Positions 21,033-30,967 of a stretch of 64,000 nt of DNA are shown in pieces (within the stretch, counting starts at the first letter, position 1; each line of letters opens with the position of its first letter). The notes beneath the pieces were generated by a model, which was given only the letters and a program-made list of their open reading frames with translations, was not told where the DNA came from and made no database searches. Origin of the DNA: Adiantum capillus-veneris (taxonomy: Eukaryota; Streptophyta; Polypodiopsida; Polypodiales; Pteridaceae); the NCBI GenBank assembly GCA_014529385.2, contig CM043971.1, forward strand, positions 81,759,340-81,823,339. The letters run 5' to 3'. Position numbers and translations under genes: made by a program.

Positions 21033-21820
21033 ATGTATCCGGATGTGGGGATTCATGACCTGCAGAATATGTATGCTTTTGCGGGAATTTTACTTATTTC
21101 AGGAACATCTTGCAATCTCTGTGACTTAGGAGGTCAGATCTGGGTCATTCACTCTCATCAAATACAAGAAGATAGTTCTCACTATAATAAGGAGCAACAC
21201 CTCCTGTCTGAGCAGGAATCCTCAGACTCTTCTTCAGGGAGCAGAAGTGAAAACAAGTCCGACCACGAGCCTAGTTTAGAGAAGGTGGTTCAAACTATGC
21301 AAACGACAACGAATGCTACCACTCCTTCTCAGAAAGATGATGACAAGCCAGGTATATCCAAGAAGCCAAAAGGGAAAGGCCATCAAGAGTACTTAGAGAT
21401 TCAATCGAAAACTTGTCGACCTTGCCTTTCTCAGAGTCTCATGTTAAAGTTTCTGAGGTCCGGGTTGCCTCGGCCGCTCCAAAAACTGTTACAAGGGCCA
21501 CTTCCTTTGCCACCTCTACATTTACCCCGCCCATTGTCAGTGTTGCAATCGCCTTGGTACACATTCCAATTGCCCCAACAGTGCCCCCTACTACTAGCTT
21601 ACCTACCACTACTACAGGGGCAACTAATTCAGGGCAAGGTGACCCATATGTCAACTTTTTGGCCCAAGCCGACAGACTTTTGGATGTGGATAGAAAAGCA
21701 CTTCAGAGTATTGTAGATGCAGCACTTACTTTGCAAGGTAATCATGGTTTGCATCGTGCAGAGTATGATAGTATGCAAAGGGAAGTTCGAAGTCACATTC
21801 AGAGATCGAAGGTATGGTAA
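21033..21820 (+). CDS. Orphan reading frames, unknown
   Basis: Two overlapping frames (21033-21716 and 21413-21820) may be one coding region joined by a shift near 21400. The first encodes an acidic Ser-rich then Lys-rich stretch (SEQESSDSSSGSRSENKSD, then KDDDKPGISKKPKGKGHQ). The second encodes a Thr/Pro/Ala-rich linker, then a helical segment (YVNFLAQADRLLDVDRKALQ, DAALTLQGNHGL). I do not recognise a domain. The layout would suit a retroelement Gag or a host nuclear protein. No start is favoured by context. Confidence 0.35.
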
Positions 21821-21899
21821 GGGGATACCACAGGTAATTTGCAAAGATAATGCACATGCTCAGACCCATAACCTGCCAGATGCCAGCTTGGTTCTGCAA

Positions 21900-22135
21900 G
21901 AAATGGACTTGTTTCCGTACCATGGCCAACATTTTGGGGATTCTCGACCTTGTATGGAACATTCACATGTTGGACACACAAACACCAGCTTCTGTGGCCC
22001 ATAAGAATCAGGTCTTCATCAATACATGCCACCTCCCAATATGGCAGTGCCATTGGGTTTTGGCAAGATAGTTGGTTGCTTCATAACCAAGTACTTAAGG
22101 TTGTAAACAAATTATATATGACGAATCAAAATTCT
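21900..22135 (+). pseudogene. Possible LINE C-terminal fragment
   Basis: The frame around 21950-22135 reads LLWPIRIRSSSI ... GSAIGFWQDSWLLHNQVLKVV. The GxxIxFWxDxWL pattern is typical of the region after RT in plant LINE ORF2. Only this short piece is visible and stops flank it. Confidence 0.35.
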
Positions 22136-22990
22136 AACAGTCAGTGTTTTCAACAAAACAATGGCTCAATGTTTTTTTTTTGCTTTTGGCTACTCTATTG
22201 ATTTGTATAATTGCCTTACTTTCTTTGATGGATGACTACTCCAGATGAAAGATGCCAAGCTTCCTTGCCTTCTGCTATTTGGCTCAAGAAAGTTCACTAA
22301 TTTTTAAAGCTTAATGGGTACAACTTATGGAGTCCGCAAAGACCCCATGTTCGGCAATGGCAAGGGCTAATTCTGGCAACGGGTGATGATGAATATCACC
22401 AGAGCATGTGCGTGGGAGGCCACAACTCGCACACTGATAGATCAGTCTGATTGACATCTCCAAGGGGAGGGTGTTTGAACTTTGATAGGCGAGTTAGTTG
22501 ACTAACATACTGCTTTGTTAATTGGCATGTATAGGGGGACTTGGGGTCAGAGGTGCAGGTAGGGCAAATCACCCAACAAAAATGAATGGGGGTGCCCTAA
22601 AAACCATGATCGTTAGTGGAAACAATGCCAGTAAACATCAATTGATGAAGGCATTCTTAACCATTTAAAACTCCATCGGCAAAGTAGATCTTGATTGGTA
22701 GAAAAAAAGTTGCAGTCTAATTACCACACTGATGAAGCCTCTATTGGTAGACTTTGGAATCCTTCATTGGCAGGCCTTTGCTGGGCATCATTGCCATCTG
22801 ATCAATTTGACTGCATCTTAGGGGGTTGCAATTGGCTCATATGCATGTTTTCTACAAATGGATGCAGCACATATTCTTGACCTTGTATTGTCCATCTACT
22901 TGTTATATATCATCTGCAATGGGCAGGCCAGCGACAGTTTCGCAATCCCACTCCAAGGTGTGCTCCCATCGTTGTAAATAACTGTACAGA
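22136..22990. other. No recognisable gene
   Basis: AT-rich sequence with no long frame on either strand. It lies just downstream of the PPR gene and should contain its 3' untranslated region and polyadenylation signals, which I could not single out. Confidence 0.4.
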
Positions 22991-23089
22991 TGGCATTGCT
23001 GAATGGTTTTACATCTCCTACCAGAGAAGAATGCACTTTGTCACCATGTTTTATCAAAATCTGACCAGTCTTTTTCTAGACACCGTCAA
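22991..23089 (-). pseudogene. Out-of-frame E2 motif remnant of the PPR gene
   Basis: Directly after the PPR stop, a different minus-strand frame reads KRSRVIDGV, a TAG stop, then KKTGQILIKHGDKVHSSLVG. This matches the usual E2 segment of PLS-class PPR proteins (KxPGxSWIExxxKVHxFxxGD). The gene's natural C-terminus thus continued here and was cut off by a one-base shift around 23090-23115 plus a stop codon. No E+ or DYW domain can be read beyond it. Confidence 0.7.
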
Positions 23090-25729
23090 TTACTCTACTT
23101 CGCTTGTGTGGTGCCAAAGGCTGAAATTAGAGAAGATCTTCGACATCATGACATAAGCAGAAGCCTTGTCTGGATGCAGCTTGATAGCATGGCTAAAAAT
23201 TCGTTTTCCTAGAACAAAATTACCATGCTTTTGACAAGCACTTAGCAAGCACAACCACATGGCCAAATCAGGCTGTCCTGGCATTCGCGACAACATATCT
23301 TCAGCTCTTTCCAATTCTCCCACACGTCCAAGTAGGTCCACCACTGTGACAAAGTGATCAATCTTTGGAATTAGTCCGTACTCTCTATTCATTGACTCAA
23401 AGAACTCAACTCCTTTGTTCACAAGGCCTGCATGGCTGCAAGTAGAAAGAAGAGACAAGAATGTCACTTCATTAGGTTCAATACCTGCTCCCTTCATGCA
23501 CTCAAATGTTCCAAAGCTCAATGTAAAGTTGCCATCTTTTGCATGGCCAGCGAACAATGCACTCCATGACACCACATCAGGCTCCAGTAATACATCGAAC
23601 ACAGCCCATGCATCCGCTATGCTTGCACAGGTTCCGTAAGCATAAATAAAAGCCGTTGCCAGAAGAAGACTTGGATCTCCCCTTGAAGCCAGAATACCGA
23701 AGTGAATCTGTCTGCAGAGATCCAGAGTTCCGGTCTCCTTGCATGCTTGAACTAAACTCACAATGGTCCCATCATCCATAATCACATCTTTGTCCTGCAT
23801 CTTGAGATATAAATCTAATGCCTTCTGTACAAGACCCTGCTCACCGTATGCTGCAATCATTGCTGTCCACGAAACGGCATCATGGCCAAGCAAACTACCA
23901 AAAACATTTTCTGCATCTACGACGCTCCCACACTTACCATACATACTCACAAGAGTACTGCCCACGAAAATATTCGGATCAAAGCCCATCTTTTGGACAT
24001 CAGCATGTAATGCCCTTCCAATTTCTAGCGAGATTTTTTTGGTTGACTTTCCTTGAATAACAACAGATTCTTCCTTAGCTGCAAGCACCGAGCATCCTTG
24101 TAGAGCAATAACATATGTTTGTTCATCTGGACTCACCTCCTCCTGCTGCATTCTTTTATACAGATGCAAGACTGTATCTCCAGACTTTTGTTCAACATAA
24201 GCTGACAGGATTGCATTCCAGATAGTAACATTGAGACTAGGCAAGCCTTCAAACACACTCAAGGCTTCATGAATGCTGCCACACTTGCCATACAAATTGA
24301 CAAGCATGCTACCAATGCAAGCATCCACATCATAACCCTTTTTTTTGGCGTCAGCATGTAGAGATCGGCCAATATCCAATGGCAAATCCTTTGTTTTCCA
24401 GCCTTGCACTGAGTAAAATTCATCTGCCTCAGCTAGCAGACAGCAAGCTTGCAGCGCAATTGAAAAGGTCCACTCATTTGGACTAACACAATCTCCCTGC
24501 ATCTTTGCAAAGAGCTGCAAAGCCTTCTCTGCCTGATTTTGCTCATTGTATGCCGACAGCATTGCTGTCCATGAGACCACCTTGTGATCAGACATCTGTG
24601 AAAATACAGACTCCGCTTCAACAATGCTGCCGCACTTGCCAAACATGTTTATGAGGTTATTGCCTATAAAGACATTGGATGCAAGACCTTTGCATCCCAC
24701 ACTTGCTTGCAAACGCCGACCGGCTTCTAGAGACTTTACTTTGTTTGCCATTCCATCTACCATAACAGCTTCTTCCTTCTCTGAAAGCATGCAACATGCT
24801 TGTATGAGCATGACAAAAGTCCTCTCATTTGGTTCTGTGCCTTCCGTCAGCAATTTTTTATGAAGGCACAAGATTTTTTCAACTTCACCTTGCTCGGCAT
24901 ACGCTGAGAGCATTGCATTCCATGAAACGATATTTTGCTTGGACAAGCTGTTGAAAACTATTTCAGCTTCCAGCACACTTCCACACTTTCCATACATGCT
25001 CACAAGAGCACTACCAACAAAATCGTGTGTATCTAAGCCCTTCGTACAGGCATGAGAATGTAAGTCCATTCCCTTTGTGACGTCCACAATGGTTCCACAA
25101 GCTTTAACCAGGCTAACAATGGTGTACACATTTGGCTGAAACCCCTCATCTTGCATCCATGTATATGTTTCAAGAGCTTCATGGCCTTTCCCACTTTCAG
25201 TGAATGCCGAAATGACAGCGGTCCATGACAGAATAGTCCGATGCGGGCCCAGTTGGTAAAATAGATGGAGAGCATCCTCAAGGCCACCACATTTAGCCAA
25301 AGTACTGACCAAGTAGTCAAAAATGGAACTGCTGAGCCCTTCTCCATGCTTGACGAGGAAGCCATGGACCTGCTTAGCTGGAATAAGGGCTTTCTGATTG
25401 CTGCAAGTTTTGAGTAGTGTCCAATAGACATTCTCGGAGGGGATAAAGCCATTTGAAACAAGAAGTGAAAGGGCATCCACGGCACACTGCAGATGCCCTT
25501 GTTTGCAAAATCTTTGGATTTTGTTCAACAAATAGGATGGGGATGGAACGTTTCCTTGTGAAGTGAACTCCGAAGAGGGCTCACTATGTGGGGACTCTGA
25601 TGATGAAGGCTCCTGATGGGCGCCCAACTCAGCAGAGCAATTGATGAGTTCTGCGTGACGGGTAGACCCCACAGCTGCGGAAGATGAACAATGCCGTGTC
25701 GCCGAAAGACACAATCTCAAGGCCTTCAT
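23090..25729 (-). CDS. PLS-class pentatricopeptide repeat protein (E subgroup, C-terminus shortened)
   Basis: The product has 879 residues with no intron. Residues 1-35 are rich in Ser, Ala and Arg, consistent with an organelle transit peptide. From about residue 70 to 800 PPR motifs repeat in P-L-S order, with six S-type centres of the form V(S/T)W(T/N/S)A and recurrent MYGKCGSV(V/L)DAE helices. The end (IDHFVTVVDLLGRVGELERAEDML ... LAMWLCLLSACQKHGN ... SAYVMMSKIFSNFSLW) is an E1 motif. Such proteins bind organellar RNA and direct C-to-U editing or processing; without a DYW domain a partner deaminase would be needed. Three L-type motifs carry a similar insert of about 16-20 residues. An in-frame TAA lies 36 bp upstream of the ATG, supporting this start. 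The E2 segment is frameshifted, so function is uncertain. Confidence 0.93.
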   Translation of the reverse strand: MKALRLCLSATRHCSSSAAVGSTRHAELINCSAELGAHQEPSSSESPHSEPSSEFTSQGNVPSPSYLLNKIQRFCKQGHLQCAVDALSLLVSNGFIPSENVYWTLLKTCSNQKALIPAKQVHGFLVKHGEGLSSSIFDYLVSTLAKCGGLEDALHLFYQLGPHRTILSWTAVISAFTESGKGHEALETYTWMQDEGFQPNVYTIVSLVKACGTIVDVTKGMDLHSHACTKGLDTHDFVGSALVSMYGKCGSVLEAEIVFNSLSKQNIVSWNAMLSAYAEQGEVEKILCLHKKLLTEGTEPNERTFVMLIQACCMLSEKEEAVMVDGMANKVKSLEAGRRLQASVGCKGLASNVFIGNNLINMFGKCGSIVEAESVFSQMSDHKVVSWTAMLSAYNEQNQAEKALQLFAKMQGDCVSPNEWTFSIALQACCLLAEADEFYSVQGWKTKDLPLDIGRSLHADAKKKGYDVDACIGSMLVNLYGKCGSIHEALSVFEGLPSLNVTIWNAILSAYVEQKSGDTVLHLYKRMQQEEVSPDEQTYVIALQGCSVLAAKEESVVIQGKSTKKISLEIGRALHADVQKMGFDPNIFVGSTLVSMYGKCGSVVDAENVFGSLLGHDAVSWTAMIAAYGEQGLVQKALDLYLKMQDKDVIMDDGTIVSLVQACKETGTLDLCRQIHFGILASRGDPSLLLATAFIYAYGTCASIADAWAVFDVLLEPDVVSWSALFAGHAKDGNFTLSFGTFECMKGAGIEPNEVTFLSLLSTCSHAGLVNKGVEFFESMNREYGLIPKIDHFVTVVDLLGRVGELERAEDMLSRMPGQPDLAMWLCLLSACQKHGNFVLGKRIFSHAIKLHPDKASAYVMMSKIFSNFSLWHHTSEVE

Positions 25730-25765
25730 AAAAAGTTTGAAAACTTCTCGACTCTGAAGTCGAAG

Positions 25766-25795
25766 TTACCTGCCTTGGATGCCCATCTCAGCCAT
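25766..25795 (-). promoter_or_regulatory. Short upstream ORF in the PPR leader
   Basis: ATG to TAA encodes MAEMGIQGR and ends 36 bases before the PPR start, in the same frame. It could reduce translation of the main frame if it is in the mRNA. The end of the uORF, GGCAG|GTAAC, also resembles a 5' splice site, so a leader intron is an alternative reading. Confidence 0.4.
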
Positions 25796-25799
25796 GGAA

Positions 25800-26390
25800 T
25801 AGAATTGCTCATTTGGGAGAAATCGAAGGCAGTTCTTTACGGTTGGTCATAGATAGTGCTGTAACCTCCTCCGCCTGGATATGTAGCTCCGCGTAAAAGC
25901 AGTCCCCGTGCTTGCCTGTATAAGCAGTCGACCCGCTTCCCTAGTAATGGCACTGCCCACTATGTCCACCATTGCCGGTAAGCTTGAGCGATCACCTTGC
26001 AACAGCGTCTTCTCTAACATATTGCTCACCGATGCCTCCTCGCAGAATCTACGCTTCTATAGCCACCAGCAATGCATTCTCACAACGCCAACGTAGACTG
26101 CATCCGCATTCTTGATTCCTGAAAGCAAAGCGATCGACAGAAAGCGGAAGCTGACAAGCGATCCTACAGCACCGTAAGCAGTTTGTGAAAATTTTTAGCC
26201 GAGTCCAAAATGTTTCTTGCCAATATCGTCTAGTCCTGTAGCATTGAAGAGACATAAGGACAAGTAGAAGGACAAGTTCAATGCACCCTAAATAAAAGCT
26301 AAACTATGTAATTCTCTCTACCTTTACATTCAAAGTTTTGAATCCTATTGATATAGCTTGATGTATTGAATGAAGAGCACCTTACGCAAA
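25800..26390. other. Region upstream of the PPR gene
   Basis: This should hold the PPR promoter and leader. Minus-strand frames at 25847-26029 and 26049-26255 are short, Arg-rich and match nothing I know. No clear TATA box was found, which is common for PPR genes. Confidence 0.35.
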
Positions 26391-26399
26391 ACAAATTCC

Positions 26400-27350
26400 T
26401 TGGTCGGGGATTTGCATGCACTGTTCCTCCTCTGAAACAAAAGACAAAGTGTGGCTTCTTAAAAAGGCTCCTAATGAGCTTCTTGTCCACGGTGTGCCAA
26501 TTGCACTACATTGATTGCACGATCTGTCAAGGCCATGAAGCTCTTGTTACTTTCAAGAAAACAAGAGTGATGGCTTCTATATATATGCGATCACATATGC
26601 TTACATGTTAAAGGCATGTGGAACCAATACACATCTATCACCAAAACACTTCCATGCATGTTGGCCGCTCCTTGTAGCACTTGCACCTCAAGAAGTTTGT
26701 TGTGATGAAACTCAAGGGGTTCCTCATGATATTGTGCCATCACATTCCAATTCTAACTGAAGAGCTCGATTGCCATAAGATACAAAAGGTAGAAAATTTG
26801 TTGCTTCCAAGGCACAAGGCTCCGTTGGATGCAGTCTTGGCTGCAATTGGAGCCGTCGACAAGGGAAACAAAATCCACGATGAGAATATGAGGCATGGGT
26901 TGCTTAAGCATGATATTGTGTTGGATGGTATGCTTGTGGACATGTATGCTTGTGGGTATGTATGCTTGCACTTTTCATCAAGCATCTTCTTCTAGAATGC
27001 TTTGATTACGGGATATGCTTAAAATGAGCAAGGCCAACAAGGTCTTGAGTGTTTTGATGCGAAGGCGTCATTGACATTGAAGTGACCTATGTGTGCATTA
27101 CCATGGCTTGTGTTGTGACTAGATATGTAGACAAGGGAAAAACAAATCCATGCTAAGATTTTTACTCAAAGGTTTGTTGCCGCATCATGTTGTGCTCGAT
27201 GGTGCTCTTATGGACATGTATGCCCAAGTGAGGTGCTCTTCGTCATGCACAAAGTTTCCTAGACGAAGCTCCCTTCTTGCAACATTATCTCCAAGAATGC
27301 AATGATTGCATGATATGTTCAAATCGGCTAGCCAACAGGCCCCAAATGTT
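26400..27350 (+). pseudogene. Decayed PPR gene in divergent orientation
   Basis: Plus-strand fragments show PLS-type PPR motifs in order: TYAYMLKACGT near 26595; AVLAAIGAVDKGNKIHDENM then LKHDIVLDGMLVDMYACG at 26840-26955; NALITGYA, stop, NEQGQQGLECFD near 26996; EVTYVCITMACVVTRYVDKG then KQIHAKI near 27075; and GALMDMYAQ near 27200. Stops and shifts separate every motif, so it cannot encode a protein. Its WNALITGYxxN and GKxIH signatures differ from the neighbouring intact gene's repeats, so it is a separate family member rather than a recent copy. Confidence 0.82.
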
Positions 27351-27479
27351 GTGGATATAAGCATCATATGCATACTTGTTTGTAGGAGCATATGCCATTA
27401 AATTGCATGGCTCACAAAAATTGGATGGTTGCATTCAGAGGCTTGTGGGAAGCCGCCATGTCATTATGTCCAAATGCAA

Positions 27480-28383
27480 AAAAGACTACCCCACACCTTG
27501 CCGTCTCTCCATTTTGCAAAGCTCTTGGCATGCACTACACATTAAGTGTAGTGTAATTGTTGTTTCTTCAAGTGCTTATTTCTTCATGGGCTTGAAGCAT
27601 TGTTTGCTTATGATTATTTTAGTTACGTATATGTGAAATAGATAGTTATAGCTACTAGGTTAGATAAGGGTAGAGCTAATAAATTTGAATTTATAGGCCA
27701 GAATTTGTGCATTTGACCTCTTCCCAATGGGACCGAGGAACAAAAAACATGACTAAAAGGATTGATCTAAACTCAAATAACCATCAATCTTGTGTAGTAC
27801 ACTATCATGTCCATGATTTCAAGAAAGAAATATGTTTTCTTTCTTTTCTTCTATTTTTTCTCCGAACTTCTAATTGGACCATTAGTGGGAGGTTTGAACA
27901 TGAAGCTAAATTTGGCTTGGAGACTGGAATTTTGAAGGTGTTTGAGGTCTATATTTGTGATAGGTAGCATTTCTCACTTCACTGAGCTCAAGCCAAGACA
28001 AGCTAAGCTTTGGTTGTTACAATCTAATGACCAGCCAATTACAATAAAAAGAAGGTGAAAGTAGGAGATTGCAATCAAAGATGCTTGTAAAATGTGAGGA
28101 CCGAAATGAGATTAGAGAATCAAAAGGGAGTCGTGCACTCAACCCAAAGCTAAGTAGCTCAATCTTTTTAGGAATCAAATGTTGGACTTAGGCTTACTAG
28201 ATTAATCCATTTTGAAATAAAACCATTGAATGCAAAAGTTGAACCGTGATGATATGGAAAATCAAAAGCAAATTGCAGGGAGATTCCATGCTCTCTGCTT
28301 CAATGGGAACAATAGCCTTTCTTTGAGGCATGGATTTTTGACATAGGGGCATATTTGTTCTAAGTTTACCTCTCCTAAGGCTT

Positions 28384-28438
<55 letters not shown>

Positions 28439-28850
28439 GAAGAAGACGAAGAGAGTTTTAACATTATACACTGACCAGGGCACATGCATGCTCCATGCAT
28501 GTTGTGCTTGCAGTGTTGGAGCAACGAGTCACTCTCAAGGAACGCATGTTAAGAAGAAAACAGTCAGGTCACCGTGGTACTATTGTTTTATGAGCAACAA
28601 AATTGTAATCTAAAAACTTATGAACAACCCAACACTAGCGAGAAGCATAAGGTGGTTTGTTATGAGGGGAGCTTCCAAGAAAAGGCACAATCTTATGGTT
28701 TTTGTCTCCTTAAAAAGGAGGGAGTTTCCCTCCTTAGAGCCAATAAACAAGGAAGCATGCTCATCAAGGAATGCTTTAAAGACAATTCATCTTCATAAGT
28801 CTAATTCATCTTCGGATGAATTAGAGTTATGAGGACAGAGTAGCTTGTCG
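27480..28850. other. No recognisable gene
   Basis: AT-rich DNA between the PPR pseudogene and element H. Frames such as 27376-27636 and 27707-27967 are short and lack known motifs. Confidence 0.4.
28387..28440. repeat. (GA)n microsatellite
   Basis: A nearly pure AG run, breaking into AAGA repeats at the 3' end. Confidence 0.95.
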
Positions 28851-28989
28851 TTAGTTGTAGACTCCTCAACATGAATCATATACGCAAAAATGGGCTTCTT
28901 TATTGATTTTTTAAAATCTTCTTGAGATACAACTGAAATTGTGCTACCCTTGCTATTTTGCATGAATGGTTATCTTTCTACCTACATAG

Positions 28990-29829
28990 CAAAATTTAAT
29001 GACTATATTAAAAAAAATCAAATTGACTGACATGCACATAAACCAAGGCGTTCCTAACAAAACATTTTCATGCCTCAAAGGAGAGATGTAGCATTCCTCG
29101 TGATCAACATACCCTTGAATGTGAACTTAGAGTTTTCCAATTAGAGGAGTAACTTAAGCTTCTCGTGCCTCAAATACTCGATGTGCATCTTCGGAGGGAC
29201 CTGTCTCAAAGGAGTGGATGCCCAACTAGATAGCCATATCTTGAGAGATGAAAATATGGGTAGATCTAGGATCAAAGAGTGTGAAGGAATCATGATCTTG
29301 AACTTTTCCCCAAGCATAATATAGTGGAGCTTCTTGCAAACCTAAGCTACTCTGTGAAAGAACTTAAGTAGCTTATGAGTTATCCTTTTTGGCTCTTGTT
29401 TTAGGGCATGCACGATAGTTGTGACCAATTTTTGCACATAAAAAACAATTACACTCTTTCTTGTATCTCTCAAGTTCCTTGGGATTGAGCTTGTTGTTGC
29501 CTTTATGGAGTCCATTCTCCTTCTTCTTCTTCTTCTTGTTTTGGTTCTTGCCTTAGTTACTAGATTGGAATTTTCTCCTTTTTGAGGCTTGTCTCCCTTC
29601 TCAAGAAACTTGTGAGCATTTTTCCCAAAATGAGGAAAGGTCCTTGAGGCAACCATAGTGTGATGGATGAATTTTTATAGGCTCTTTGGCCTCTAACATT
29701 GACATGTGCTCCCATATCTTCAAGAAGATTTGCAAAAAATTATTGGTGCTGCTCATAGAAATCTATTCATTTCAAGGTAATGGCTTTGAGATGTATTTCC
29801 CAAAATTTTGCAGCAAAGTTTTGAATAGT
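28990..29829 (-). pseudogene. Element H Gag C-terminus and protease
   Basis: The minus-strand frame holds FAAKFWEIHLKAI (end of the retrotransposon-gag capsid) and a perfect CX2CX4HX4C zinc knuckle (CFLCAKIGHNYRAC, about 29407-29446) after an Arg-rich stretch. The protease follows with TLFDPRSTHIFIS, where the catalytic D(S/T)G is DPR, and ends near VLLGTPWF, the usual LG(M/T)xW block. Stops occur within both domains. The Asp remains but the Ser/Thr-Gly is gone, so the protease is inactive. Confidence 0.75.
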
Positions 29830-30040
29830 TGTTACCATATACATGTAGTAGTGATGTGTGTGAACACACTAGGACCGCCGGGCATTTTTCCCTCTTTAGG
29901 AGGTTTTCCCCCCCTAGCATTGTATATACGCCCATCACTCTAGGGCTATCTATCTTTCCATTGCACACTAAGTAACACACTCTTTATTGTGTGCCTTGAG
30001 CTTCCTTCGTCTTCTCCAAGCTGTGTGCGTTTCTCTGCAT
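29830..30040 (+). repeat. Copia-2 5' LTR, 3' end deleted
   Basis: It starts TGTTACCATATACATG. The final AACCCTAATTCCAACA is missing, and the primer site is reduced to a TATCATAGC remnant just after TCTCTGC. The element could not prime DNA synthesis in this state. Confidence 0.88.
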
Positions 30041-30342
30041 ATCATAGCAGGTTACGTCCTTCCGGGCTTAGTCGCCAGCAGCTCCAACACACGCCTGCTC
30101 GCTTTCTTCGATTTCTGTGAGCTTTGGCGAGCATTCGATTCGGGCTCATTTCAGCCTCCGTTTCCACTACAGCCAGGTTTGCACATGCAATTTCGTCATT
30201 TTGTGCAAAATTTTTGTCAATGCCGTTTTCTACATAACAAGTCCTATACAGTCTATTGCGGGTTATGCTATATAGCATGTGCAGGTCTCACTTAGTTTTT
30301 CCTCATTTCGGGTAGTTTTCACATCAAGTGCAGACATTTACC

Positions 30343-30967
30343 ATGGCTGACAACAACATATATGTGTTCAAGATGTTTGCTGCTGAGGACAGATTGGATG
30401 GGGACCCTATGCGGGCTTACATGATGCAACATGTTCTTGTGTCAAAGGGCGTCTGGAATATTGTGCAGGGCATTGATGTACGTCCTGGTTCTGAGGATGC
30501 AGGCGATGTTGAGGATGTTGCAGGTCTTGCTGCAAGAATTGCTCTTATTAGAGTTGTTTTGCCTACGGTAGAATAATCTCATTGGGATGTAAAGGATGCG
30601 CAAGCTCATGCATTGATTGCGTTGTTTGTGAAGCGCACCATTGTTCCTCACATTCGTTCAACAAAATCTACAAAACAGGCTTGGGATATTTTCGCTGGTA
30701 TTTATGAAAGTCACAATGAGGCTAAAATTGATTTGCTGCGTAAAGAGTTGAAGTCGAAGATTATGCATGAGGAAGATGATATGGACACTTTCCTTGCTAG
30801 TGTCAAGGATATCAATGAGCAACTTATTTCTGCAGGTGAAGTCATTTCCAACAGTTCCCCTATGCAAACTGTTCTTGATGCCTTACCAGATTCTTACCAG
30901 AGTTTTGCTAGTACTTGGAGACTTATGACCCAAGGAAATCCTGAAGTTGTCAAGTTTGATGCATTAT
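30343..30967 (+). pseudogene. Copia-2 Gag, N-terminal part
   Basis: MADNNIYVFKMFAAEDRLDG opens the UBN2-type Gag. The TNYPMW block has lost residues (GDPMRAYMM). A stop stands at PTVE, stop, SHWD near 30572. The frame continues through ALIALFVKRTIVPHI, QLISAGEVISN and STWRLMTQGNPEVVKFDAL. At that point the sequence jumps to integrase, losing the zinc knuckle, protease and gag-pre-integrase region. Confidence 0.88.

Noticed and set aside
25033-25485. 150-codon minus-strand frame inside the PPR gene
   Set aside because: It is a shadow frame of the PPR coding sequence with no PPR motif of its own.
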